Made by a program: the position numbers and the translations under genes
Notes under the pieces: generated by a model
The model's database searches: none
Told to the model about the DNA's origin: nothing
Seen by the model: the letters and a program-made list of their open reading frames with translations, nothing else
Shown here: positions 1-7,084 of the stretch, one piece after another
Numbering within the stretch: the first letter of the stretch is position 1
Layout: every line of letters begins with the position of its first letter
Assembly (NCBI GenBank): GCA_008501655.1
Contig: QQUK01000353.1
Span: 1 to 10,704, forward strand
Source: Calditrichota bacterium
GTDB taxonomy: Bacteria; Zixibacteria; MSB-5A5; GN15; FEB-12
Reading direction: 5' to 3'
DNA: 10,704 nt

Positions 1-149
1 TATTCTTTTTTGATAGACTCAAGCTCCCCTTTTGACATAGCTTTTTCAGCAAGGTCGATAAACTGAAAATTGATCGACCGTTCTTTAAAAAAGCGAATCG
101 CTTTTTGACTGTCTTTACATTTTTTAGTGCCGAAGATTTGCAGTATCAT
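1..149 (-). CDS. ArsC/Spx-family thioredoxin-fold protein, N-terminal part
   Basis: The ATG at 149-147 opens a frame that runs off the left edge after 49 codons. It begins MILQIFGTKKCKDSQKAIRF. A beta strand followed by G-T-K-K-C-x-x-S (Cys11, Ser14) and then a helix (K-A-I-R-F-F-K-E-R) and a second strand (F-Q-F-I-D-L) is the pattern of ArsC/Spx/YffB-like thioredoxin-fold proteins, usually about 115 residues. Cys11 would be the redox or nucleophilic cysteine. Arsenate reduction itself is not shown, because the family's catalytic arginine lies outside the window. No clear Shine-Dalgarno sequence precedes the start; a repeat-bearing spacer separates it from glyS, so it may be the last gene of that operon or a separate unit. 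The family assignment is fairly sure; the substrate is unknown. Confidence 0.75.
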   Translation of the reverse strand, partial: MILQIFGTKKCKDSQKAIRFFKERSINFQFIDLAEKAMSKGELESIKKE

Positions 150-160
150 ATGTTTCTACT

Positions 161-219
161 TGTAGGGTTGAATTTTTGTGTTCACCCGGTTTGGGCAGAC
201 ACATAGGTCTGCCTCTACG
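161..219. repeat. Inverted-repeat element with GGCAGAC/GTCTGCC arms
   Basis: GGCAGAC (194-200) and GTCTGCC (207-213) form a perfect 7-base-pair stem around a six-base loop. Outer TGTAGGG (161-167) and CTCTACG (214-219) add a partial outer pairing. The GTAGGGGC...GCCCCTACG style of element is familiar as a dispersed intergenic repeat in genomes of many uncultured bacteria. Whether it recurs in this genome cannot be told from one window. Confidence 0.55.
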
Positions 220-241
220 TATTACAAATTTATATTGTTTA

Positions 242-284
242 CAAATCAAGTTACCCTGAGCTGAGTCGAAGGGGTCTTGATTTG
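242..284. repeat. Long imperfect hairpin enclosing a CCCTGAGC...TCGAAGGGG element
   Basis: CAAATCAAG (242-250) and CTTGATTTG (276-284) are perfect 9-base inverted arms. Inside them sits ACCCTGAGCTGAGTCGAAGGGG, whose ends also pair (ACCC with GGGGT). The core resembles the widely dispersed CCCTTCGAC...CTCAGGG intergenic repeat. The stem lies just downstream of glyS on the minus strand, so it could act as the transcript's 3' end structure, but no clean U-tract follows it. Confidence 0.55.
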
Positions 285-313
285 GAGGGGCTTTTCGCGA
301 AAAGCCCCTACGT
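284..313. repeat. Near-perfect palindrome GGGGCTTTT/AAAAGCCCC
   Basis: Nine-base arms GGGGCTTTT and AAAAGCCCC close a short CGCG-containing loop, starting 9-13 bases past the glyS stop on the minus strand. The flanking CCCCTACG matches the edge of the GGCAGAC element upstream, which suggests members of one repeat family. It could terminate glyS transcription, but neither strand shows a proper T-run after the stem, so it is listed as a repeat. Confidence 0.6.
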
Positions 314-321
314 TTAATTTT

Positions 322-1662
322 CTACCCGTTTACCTGTACATCTAAGAAATCAATAATCTCAGCTGTTTTCATCCGCTTCTGTTCCATCGTATCTCTATCA
401 CGGACGGTCATGGTATCATCTTCAAGAGTCTGACCATCGATCGTTATACAAAACGGACAACCTGCTTCATCCATACGGGCGTAGCGCCGTCCGACAGCAC
501 CGGAAACATCATAGAATACTTTGTGATGTTTTTTAACTTCAGCGAGAACTTTCTCAGCATACTCCGGCATCCCGTCTTTTTTAACAAGCGGGAGAATGGC
601 AGCTTTAATCGGAGCGACTTTCGGAGAGAGTCTTAAAAATACCCGGGTCTCTCCTTTGATTTCTACTTCGTCATACGCATCAACCAAAAGCGTCAACAAT
701 GTCCGGTCACAGCCGGCTGATGTCTCAATAATGTACGGGACAAACTTTTCTTCATACCGTTCATCTTTGTATTCCATATTTTTCCGGGTCGCTTCCATAT
801 GCCGGCTGAGATCGAAATCTGTCCGGTTATGGACACCTTCAAGCTCCTGCCAGCCGAATGGATATTCGTATTCGATATCGTAAGCGGCTTTGGCGTAGTG
901 AGCAAGTTCTCCCTCGCCATGTTCATGCCAGCGGAGTTTTTCCATATTGATGCCGAGCTTTTTGTAGAACTCCCAGCGCTGTTCACGCCAGTATTCGAAC
1001 CATTGGTCATCTTCGGTCGGATGGATAAAAAACTGCATTTCCATCTGTTCAAACTCACGGGTTCGGAAGATAAAGTTCCCCGGAGTGATTTCATTCCGGA
1101 ATGCTTTCCCGATCTGAGCAATACCAAACGGAATCTTCTGACGGGATGAGTTTTTGACATTCAGGAAATTAACATAAATACCCTGTGCCGTTTCGGGACG
1201 CATATAAATAACATTGTCATCCGATTCAATCGGACCCATATGGGTTTTAAACATCAGATTGAAATTTTTCGCCTCGGTTAAGTCACAGCCATGTTCAATA
1301 GGGGATTTAGATGGTTTCTCCGGACAACGGGATTCTTCGAGTTTGTCAGCACGGAAGCGTGCTTTACATTTTTTACAGTCGACCATCGGGTCGTTAAACA
1401 GCTCGACATGCCCCGATGTATGCCAGACCTGTGGATGCATCAGGATTGCGGCATCAAGACCTTCGATATCGTCCCGCCGGTTGGTCATTTCATTCCACCA
1501 GAAATTTTTCAGATTCCGCTTAAGTTCAGCACCCATCGGTCCGTAATCCCAGCATGAGATTAGACCGCCGTATATTTCCGATGACGGGAAGACATAGCCG
1601 CGCCGTTTACACAGGGAGACTAACTTTTCCATCGTATCATTTGTATTTTTCTGTTTTGCCAT
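322..1662 (-). CDS. glyS: Glycyl-tRNA synthetase, single-chain alpha2 type
   Basis: This class II synthetase charges tRNA-Gly with glycine, using ATP, in the cytoplasm. At 446 residues it is the dimeric archaeal/eukaryotic-like form found in some bacteria, not the alpha2beta2 GlyQ/GlyS pair. Landmarks: motif 1 region around C37-W-D-Y-G-P-M-G; zinc-knuckle-like cysteines C96, C99 and C113; M-R-P-E-T-A-Q-G at 154-161; motif 2 F-R-N-E-I-T-P-G through R-E-F-E-Q-M-E near 189-208; motif 3 E-T-S-A-G-C-D-R at 313-320; and an anticodon-binding (HGTP) domain from about 345 to the end with G-R-R-Y-A-R-M-D-E. The ATG at 1662 is preceded by ATAAGG and is the natural N-terminus. It lies 16 bases after recO, so it is the third gene of the leftward operon. 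Nothing looks broken. Confidence 0.97.
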   Translation of the reverse strand: MAKQKNTNDTMEKLVSLCKRRGYVFPSSEIYGGLISCWDYGPMGAELKRNLKNFWWNEMTNRRDDIEGLDAAILMHPQVWHTSGHVELFNDPMVDCKKCKARFRADKLEESRCPEKPSKSPIEHGCDLTEAKNFNLMFKTHMGPIESDDNVIYMRPETAQGIYVNFLNVKNSSRQKIPFGIAQIGKAFRNEITPGNFIFRTREFEQMEMQFFIHPTEDDQWFEYWREQRWEFYKKLGINMEKLRWHEHGEGELAHYAKAAYDIEYEYPFGWQELEGVHNRTDFDLSRHMEATRKNMEYKDERYEEKFVPYIIETSAGCDRTLLTLLVDAYDEVEIKGETRVFLRLSPKVAPIKAAILPLVKKDGMPEYAEKVLAEVKKHHKVFYDVSGAVGRRYARMDEAGCPFCITIDGQTLEDDTMTVRDRDTMEQKRMKTAEIIDFLDVQVNG

Positions 1663-1678
1663 GGTAAACCTTATATCT

Positions 1679-2452
1679 TTATTTGTTTTTCAATTTTTCT
1701 ATAAACGCAAGCGACTTCAGTTTTATCTCAATCGAAGTCGAACTTGATGCAAACCGGCTGAGCGCTTCCTGCAGAATAGTAACCTGAGTCATTCCCAAAG
1801 GGACCGTGGCAGCTTCAGCAAGTGAAGCTGTCTGAAGTGCCTTGAGCAGTTTAAACGACTCCGCCGAAAGGCTAATATAATACTCTCCCGCTTTTTGGCA
1901 AGTATCACAGATAACTCCGCCGATGTCAGCCGCAAAATTAATATCCCCTCCGGAATTCTGAATCTCTTTAGAACAAAGAATGCAGTAGGATATTGAGGGA
2001 TGGTAACCGAGTTGGGAAAGAGTACGAAGGAAAAAGGCTAAAAAAAGTGCCGGAGTAAATTTTTTCTCAACCGTATCAATCAACTGGATATAGTTCAGAT
2101 AATATTGATAAAGCTGCCGTTGCGGTTCTTCTTCAGGCAAAAGCAACCGGAGAATTTCAGCACCGGCTGAGCCATAAGCAAGCCGTCCGAGGGAGCCGTC
2201 TTTGTCGAAAGGGTACTGTTTAATAAGTTCAATATCGGAGACATAGCCATTGGTTTCTTTTTCCGAATTGTAAAATGTCAGCTGCATCTCGGCAAAATCG
2301 ACAATTCTCCCCCGCTTAGATTTAATCGAACGACCGCCTTTGTCATAAAGAGCTATTTTTCCAAATTCTTTGGTAAAAAATATGACGGTACGGGAGGATT
2401 CTGACCAGTTGTATGCTTTTAAAACGACAGCATCGGTTTTTGATAATGCCAT
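1679..2452 (-). CDS. recO: DNA repair protein RecO
   Basis: RecO loads RecA onto SSB-coated single-stranded DNA together with RecR (RecFOR pathway) and anneals complementary strands. The 257 residues match the family's usual 230-270. The N-terminal 1-80 is the OB fold, with the typical opening D-A-V-V-L-K and a later F-T-K-E-F-G-K; it is followed by a helical domain (90-150). A C-x2-C pair at 157/160 and another at 182/185 form the zinc site present in many RecO proteins. The gene starts five bases after the ftsB-like stop, and glyS follows 16 bases after its own stop, so all three are probably one transcript. A recO-glycyl-tRNA-synthetase neighbourhood is also known from Firmicutes. The identification is secure. 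Confidence 0.95.
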   Translation of the reverse strand: MALSKTDAVVLKAYNWSESSRTVIFFTKEFGKIALYDKGGRSIKSKRGRIVDFAEMQLTFYNSEKETNGYVSDIELIKQYPFDKDGSLGRLAYGSAGAEILRLLLPEEEPQRQLYQYYLNYIQLIDTVEKKFTPALFLAFFLRTLSQLGYHPSISYCILCSKEIQNSGGDINFAADIGGVICDTCQKAGEYYISLSAESFKLLKALQTASLAEAATVPLGMTQVTILQEALSRFASSSTSIEIKLKSLAFIEKLKNK

Positions 2453-2457
2453 GGAGA

Positions 2458-2823
2458 TTACTGACCCCGGTAACGGTAGATCATCTCGTTCGGGTACACC
2501 ATATGATATTGAGTTCGGGCGATATATTCGATATAATCCCGGTCATGCTGCAGAAGACCCCTAAGTCGTTGGCCATCAATCAGTTTAATAAACTCATCAC
2601 GATTCATCTCTACCAGTGTTTCTTTTTCCAAATGAAGTGTAATTATCCGTTTTATTCCATAAGTGGAATGCATCATTGAATATACAAAAAAGAGTGAGAT
2701 TACCCAAAACGATAATTTGACAATCTTACGCCTTAAACGGGCATCTTCGGTAGAGATTTTTTTGAAGAAATTTTCAGATAGTTCTGAAAAAATCGATTTT
2801 TTCTGTTTGACTCTCCTTGGCAT
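2458..2823 (-). CDS. FtsB/DivIC-like septum formation initiator protein
   Basis: This 121-residue bitopic protein has a basic cytoplasmic N-terminus (R3, R4, K6, K8, K9; charged to about 35), one membrane helix at about 36-52 (K-L-S-F-W-V-I-S-L-F-F-V-Y), and a short heptad-like stretch (55-95). It ends with D-Y-I-E-Y-I-A-R near 96-103 and M-V-Y-P-N-E-M-I-Y-R-Y, the signature end of the septum formation initiator family (FtsB/DivIC). Such proteins join FtsL and FtsQ/DivIB in the divisome. The N-terminal cytoplasmic extension is longer than in E. coli FtsB. The ATG at 2823 has no Shine-Dalgarno sequence; an AAGGAG lies within codons 2-4 but no usable start follows it. It is the first gene of the operon with recO and glyS. 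The family call is good; FtsB versus DivIC is not decidable. Confidence 0.85.
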   Translation of the reverse strand: MPRRVKQKKSIFSELSENFFKKISTEDARLRRKIVKLSFWVISLFFVYSMMHSTYGIKRIITLHLEKETLVEMNRDEFIKLIDGQRLRGLLQHDRDYIEYIARTQYHMVYPNEMIYRYRGQ

Positions 2824-3035
2824 ATAGAGAATAAGTTTTTTTAGAAGCTATTAATCAACAAAAATCAGAAAGAATCAAAAAAAAGAAATGACATCGGATA
2901 AATTTGGTCTAAAAAGAGAGCTGTTCAATTATTGCACATCACATATATCGAATTGAATATCAAGAGTTTCCCTTACTTTTCCGATAATAATACAATGAAA
3001 GCATATGAGGGAAACATCAGCAGATAGAGCAGATC
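2824..3035. promoter_or_regulatory. Divergent intergenic control region
   Basis: This AT-rich 212-base gap separates the leftward ftsB-like operon from the rightward regulator gene, so it must hold at least two promoters. Rightward, TACAAT (2991-2996) is an acceptable -10, but its -35 position (TTTCCC/TTCCCT) is poor, as expected for an activated or alternative-sigma promoter. GTTTCCCT (2966-2973) and AGGGAAAC (3008-3015) form an 8-base inverted repeat bracketing that -10. Leftward, TTGAAC- and TTGATT-like hexamers occur but no convincing -10 pairs with them. No gene or RNA is seen here. Confidence 0.45.
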
Positions 3036-5186
3036 ATGGCAGAACAGAATAATACATTGCGATTAGACCAGATTTTAATTTATGAGGGACTGATTACCGA
3101 AGAACAGGTAAAACTAGCTCTTGCCGAGCAAAAGGAAAAAGGCGGTAAATTCGGCTCACATCTTCTCTATAACAAGTTCATTAACGAAACCAACCTTGTC
3201 CGTGCCCTTGCCAAACAAATGAACTGCCGCGCAGTAATTTTGACAAATTTAGCAATCCCTGAAAAAGTCCTTGAATTAATTCCGGCAAAGTTTGCAGTTG
3301 CTAAAAAAGTCATCCCCTTTGATTACGACCTGAATAACAACGTCATTAGGTTTGCCTGTGACAATCCTCAGGATGAGACACTAAAAAAAGAGCTGATTTT
3401 TGTTACCGGTAATGGTAAAATTGAATTGTTTTTAGCGGCTGAACTTGCCCTCAACACAGCAATCGCCAAACATTATTTGGATTACGATACCGAAAATCTT
3501 GACAACTATCTGCTTGAACTCCCTAAGATTTACGATGAATACATGGTTAAGCAGTTCACCGGTGAAGCATCAGCTGGTATTCCAGTGGGAAATGAATCAA
3601 ATGTTCAAAAAGTTCTTATAGTTTCCGACTGCAAAGATACAATACCTCATCTGAAAACACTGTTTGAAGCTGATAATTTTGATGTCGACACAATTGATTC
3701 AGCCGATGATGCAATCTCCAAGCTCAACGACACTACGTATCATTCTGTCTATATACAGGATACAGTTTCCGGAGATTATATCGACCTCATCGACCGGGTA
3801 AGAAAGATATCTCCCTCAACCGAGATCAGGTACTATGAATCGGTTCCTTCTTTGATTTTAGACAGACAGGCCCATGAAGTCGAAGCATCTTTGATGGCAC
3901 AGAATCTGAAACTTCTGACATCATTGTTAACCGATAAAGATAAACTTTCTGAAAACCATAATGAGATCGTTGGTAAATTTGTTCAGAAACTGTGTGGACG
4001 GTTGGAACTTCCCTTTAAAGAACGAACCTCAATAATTAACGCTGCTTATATTCATGATCTCGCTAAATTTTATTATCCGGAAGAGTATAAAGAAAACTCG
4101 GATTTTCGTGCGATAATTACAAAAACAATCAAGCTTCTGGTTTCACTGAACTATTCCCCGGTTATTATTGAAATTCTTCGATCGATGTATAAAGACCTCA
4201 AAAAGAAATATACAAAACGACTGCCGATTGAGATCCTCGGTGGTAATATTATCACAATCTCCGACCTCGTTGCTCATTCAATGGATGTAAACGAAAAACT
4301 GACATTTGAAAAGTTTGAAACAATTAAACGAAAAATAAATGACCTTACCGGTGATCTCTTTTTAACCGAAGTAGCCGAAGCGTTTGTTGATATGATAGAG
4401 GAATCTATCATACATGACTCGGAAAAACTTCCATTCAATCAGATTATGCTGTACAATAGATATCCTGAGTTATCTGATTCACTTGAGACAAGACTTAACA
4501 GTGATCAGTTCCGCACTCTAACTGTTGATAATCCGAATACTTTCCTGGAACTCTTTAAACGCTCCAAACCGGATTTCATTATTATGATCTTTGATGACTC
4601 TGATGATGCTGTCAAAAATGAGATACAAAAAATTGCAGCACTTGGTCTTAATTTCAACACGCTCCCGACTTTTGTCATGACTAAATCAGAAACGGTCACA
4701 GCTCTTGCTCCGGTGATTGAAATGGGTGTTGAAGATATTCTATCCAATGAAGGAAATATCGAACTTTTGATCGCTAAACTTCGAAAGCTGCAAAATGAGA
4801 TTACAGAACATGCCTCACAAAAGATTGAAATCGCCGATGCAAGCGGTACCAAAGGTCTTTTGAAGGATATGGATTTAATCGACCTGATTCAGGTTATGGG
4901 AAGCGGTAAAAGGACCTTAAAACTGACTGTGACCAGCGAGACAAACTCTGAATTCCCGCTGATGCTATTTATGGATAAAGGTAACATTGTCTTTGCCCAG
5001 TATGCTGATAATCTTGGGGCTGAAGCTGTTTACAAAGCTATCTCCTGGAAAGACGGAAGCTGGAGAGTCGAGTCATGTGAGCCCGATGATATTCCGGAAC
5101 ATAACAATGAACTTTCTAATGAATCCATTTTAATGGAAGGCTGTCGTTTGTTAGATGAAACAAGAAATATCAATCAGGAAGTTTAA
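3036..5186 (+). CDS. Multidomain regulator: MshEN-like, divergent receiver, HD-GYP-like, second receiver, DUF4388 (PATAN)
   Basis: The 716 residues read as five modules. Residues 9-160 resemble the GspE/MshE N-terminal domain, with two 24-residue repeats (R9-L-D...L-A-E-Q and K38-F-G...L-A-K-Q). Residues 189-275 look like a receiver fold with a candidate phospho-acceptor D242 (V-Y-I-Q-D), but only a weak acidic pocket and no switch lysine. Residues 300-455 resemble HD-GYP: H308, H340-D341 in Y-I-H-D-L-A-K-F, and D410 in I-I-T-I-S-D, but the H-H-E and G-Y-P motifs are absent. Residues 465-590 look like a second receiver with acidic D520/D521. Residues 602-712 are DUF4388, ending in the characteristic L-M-E-G-C-R-L-L-D-E. 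There is no membrane segment, so it is cytoplasmic. The ATG is the first start after an in-frame TGA at 3006-3008; its ribosome binding site is weak. The DUF4388 call is strong, the receiver and HD calls moderate. Role inferred: signal-integrating adaptor. Confidence 0.8.
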   Translation: MAEQNNTLRLDQILIYEGLITEEQVKLALAEQKEKGGKFGSHLLYNKFINETNLVRALAKQMNCRAVILTNLAIPEKVLELIPAKFAVAKKVIPFDYDLNNNVIRFACDNPQDETLKKELIFVTGNGKIELFLAAELALNTAIAKHYLDYDTENLDNYLLELPKIYDEYMVKQFTGEASAGIPVGNESNVQKVLIVSDCKDTIPHLKTLFEADNFDVDTIDSADDAISKLNDTTYHSVYIQDTVSGDYIDLIDRVRKISPSTEIRYYESVPSLILDRQAHEVEASLMAQNLKLLTSLLTDKDKLSENHNEIVGKFVQKLCGRLELPFKERTSIINAAYIHDLAKFYYPEEYKENSDFRAIITKTIKLLVSLNYSPVIIEILRSMYKDLKKKYTKRLPIEILGGNIITISDLVAHSMDVNEKLTFEKFETIKRKINDLTGDLFLTEVAEAFVDMIEESIIHDSEKLPFNQIMLYNRYPELSDSLETRLNSDQFRTLTVDNPNTFLELFKRSKPDFIIMIFDDSDDAVKNEIQKIAALGLNFNTLPTFVMTKSETVTALAPVIEMGVEDILSNEGNIELLIAKLRKLQNEITEHASQKIEIADASGTKGLLKDMDLIDLIQVMGSGKRTLKLTVTSETNSEFPLMLFMDKGNIVFAQYADNLGAEAVYKAISWKDGSWRVESCEPDDIPEHNNELSNESILMEGCRLLDETRNINQEV

Positions 5187-6226
5187 TACTTAGACCCTTT
5201 TTTCACCAACTCATTAATTTTATCTTTTTGTTTCTTACGTATATTTTCAGGAATATTATTGACATACTCCATAATTTTTAATGCAGATGATTCCGCTTTT
5301 GCCTTTATCCCGGCTGACTTGTATGATTTATATAGAAGATAATCAAGCTCAACCAGATTAAAATAGTTACCGGGATTCATGCTTACTTTTTCCCTGAGCA
5401 GATTGTATACTTTGATTGCTTCAATATAGTTTTCATCTTTATAATGTGCTTCTCCTATCGCCCAGAGGAATGTTTTCCCTTCCGGGTATTTTTCATAAAG
5501 ATATTCAGCAATAGCAATCGCTTTGAGATATTCTTTTTTATCAATATATATCCAGACAAGTGCGGCTCTTGCAACATCGGCTGAAATCAATGAGGAATCT
5601 ATAGTCAGATATAACTCATCAATCCCCTTATCCATATCATTGTTGAAGACCCGTATCCATCTCAGAATCCCTGCTTTAGCAGATTTCCAATAATGATACA
5701 TCCCCAAACCGCCGTATAAATCATATAATGTCTCATCATACTCAAGACCATCATGGTAAGCATTTTTAGCAGCAAGTCCCTGCTTTAAGGTTTGTGTAAA
5801 CGAACCGAATTTTGACTCGAAAAGTGAACGATAAGCATGGGCATGACCGATTATCAGATACATCCAGGCTGTTTTACTAAAGTCTGCATCGGTTAACTGA
5901 GCTTCGGCTTTTACAATCGCAGTATCTATTAAAAATTTAAAAATTTCCGTATACAGTTCATCTTCAGAGTCTGTCATTTCAGAGAGATAGGCACCTGCTA
6001 AGAACAAATCACCAAGCGGGTCGGCAGGATTCCGTACCTGCAGCGATTCAGCAATAGATTGTGCTGATGCAAAATTATCATTATAGATTTGAGATTGGAT
6101 AGCTTGAATCAAAAATTGTTTTTCTTCGTCCATATACTCATCAGCAGAGGCAATTTGAAAACCAAGTAATATGCACAAAAAAATAGTAAGATAGATTAAT
6201 ATATAACAAAATCTGTTTACTCTCAT
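5183..6226 (-). CDS. Exported TPR-repeat protein of unknown function
   Basis: The 347 residues start with a Sec signal peptide: basic M-R-V-N-R, a hydrophobic stretch (7-22), then A-S-A before D29 as a probable signal peptidase I site. The mature part is all-helical, with TPR-like hairpins most visible at 232-285 (Y-L-K-A-I-A-I-A-E, then Y-I-E-A-I-K-V-Y). There is also an aromatic-rich central segment with Y-G-G-L-G-M-Y-H-Y-W (171-180). No enzymatic motif is seen. Proteins of this shape usually serve as periplasmic scaffolds. It sits 48 bases after the anti-sigma gene in the same direction, so it probably belongs to the sigma-factor operon. Its stop overlaps the stop of the converging regulator gene by four bases (TTAA). 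No clear Shine-Dalgarno sequence precedes the ATG. The exported TPR nature is fairly sure; the role is unknown. Confidence 0.8.
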   Translation of the reverse strand: MRVNRFCYILIYLTIFLCILLGFQIASADEYMDEEKQFLIQAIQSQIYNDNFASAQSIAESLQVRNPADPLGDLFLAGAYLSEMTDSEDELYTEIFKFLIDTAIVKAEAQLTDADFSKTAWMYLIIGHAHAYRSLFESKFGSFTQTLKQGLAAKNAYHDGLEYDETLYDLYGGLGMYHYWKSAKAGILRWIRVFNNDMDKGIDELYLTIDSSLISADVARAALVWIYIDKKEYLKAIAIAEYLYEKYPEGKTFLWAIGEAHYKDENYIEAIKVYNLLREKVSMNPGNYFNLVELDYLLYKSYKSAGIKAKAESSALKIMEYVNNIPENIRKKQKDKINELVKKGSKY

Positions 6227-6274
6227 TTTGTCAGGGTAAACAGATTTGTTTTATTTGGCAATATTTAACTGATA

Positions 6275-7084
6275 TCAGATAGACTGAGCAAGCGGATCAA
6301 AACTCATTAAATCGAACTGAGAGTTTGTCGATGCTGTGATTACCATCAGCGAACCGATTTTCTGAAAAATCAAACGACAACCACGGCAATTATGATCGTA
6401 GATCTCACGATTATTGATAGTTTGTGCTTTATCAATGATATCCGGAGGAAGTTCAAAATCCCCTGCATCTGTTATCAACACAGAGATATAGTCTTCATCT
6501 TCGTTGGTATAAATAAGATGTTCAAATTCTACATCCTGCAGAGTTTCTTTATGAGTAGATACCAATTTATACCCGGAGTTTTCTTCGGCTAAATTAAAAT
6601 TATATGTTGAGTAAATCTGACTGCAGATATCATCGGGAGAACTGCTTACCAATTTTAACTCAGGCTTTGAGTCAACCGACCAGTGTGCTTTTTCAATCGC
6701 GATATAATATTCCTGATGTTTATAGAATGCAGCTGAAAATACCGCAATACCTATGAGAACGATTAATGCAGCTACAGAGATAACTAATCTGGTCGGGTTC
6801 TTAAAAAAACCGGTATTAGAACTTCCATCTTCTTTATCAATATCGTCAAGTTTGGTTAGAATATTCGATTTGAGTGATTCAAGTTTTGGGGAGGTTTTGA
6901 TATCTTCATTGACTACTTTAACTTTCTCTTTCAAAAAAGCATGAATAGATTCTTCAAGTTTGAATTTACCAAAACATTCGGAACATCGTTCAAGATGAGC
7001 CCGAACCTCTTTTTCATCGATTTCCGATGCTTCCTTATCCAGTATATCCTGAAGAAGTGAGAGTGCCTGATGACAGTTAATCAT
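6275..7084 (-). CDS. Membrane-anchored zinc-finger anti-sigma factor
   Basis: The cytoplasmic N-terminus has the zf-HC2 (ZAS) fold: C4, then H30-x3-C34-x2-C37 after an acidic helical stretch. This domain binds and holds the partner ECF sigma factor. A linker follows, then one membrane helix at about 100-121 (L-V-I-S-V-A-A-L-I-V-L-I-G). The outer domain of about 145 residues (122-269) is unfamiliar. It contains H231-N-C233-R-G-C236, a candidate redox or metal site, and one more cysteine, C153. Total length is 269 residues. The ATG overlaps the stop of the sigma gene by one base (TAATG), preceded by AAGGA, so translation is probably coupled. Context and zinc motif make the anti-sigma call strong; the signal it senses is unknown. 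Confidence 0.88.
   Translation of the reverse strand: MINCHQALSLLQDILDKEASEIDEKEVRAHLERCSECFGKFKLEESIHAFLKEKVKVVNEDIKTSPKLESLKSNILTKLDDIDKEDGSSNTGFFKNPTRLVISVAALIVLIGIAVFSAAFYKHQEYYIAIEKAHWSVDSKPELKLVSSSPDDICSQIYSTYNFNLAEENSGYKLVSTHKETLQDVEFEHLIYTNEDEDYISVLITDAGDFELPPDIIDKAQTINNREIYDHNCRGCRLIFQKIGSLMVITASTNSQFDLMSFDPLAQSI

Noticed and set aside
1..149. True arsenate reductase
   Set aside because: Only 49 residues are present and the catalytic arginine cannot be seen; Spx- and YffB-like proteins share this N-terminus.
284..313. GGGGCTTTT palindrome as a rho-independent terminator
   Set aside because: No T-run follows the stem on either strand, so it is kept as a repeat with only possible termination activity.
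161..313. CRISPR array
   Set aside because: The three palindromes differ in sequence and spacing, and no direct repeat of uniform length is present.
596..1546. Several open frames of 88-155 codons opposite or shifted to glyS
   Set aside because: They lie wholly inside a well-supported glyS gene, lack ribosome binding sites and show no protein family features.
2995..3027. Ten-codon ATG frame upstream of the regulator gene as a leader peptide
   Set aside because: No ribosome binding site and no regulatory residue pattern; it would start almost at the predicted -10.
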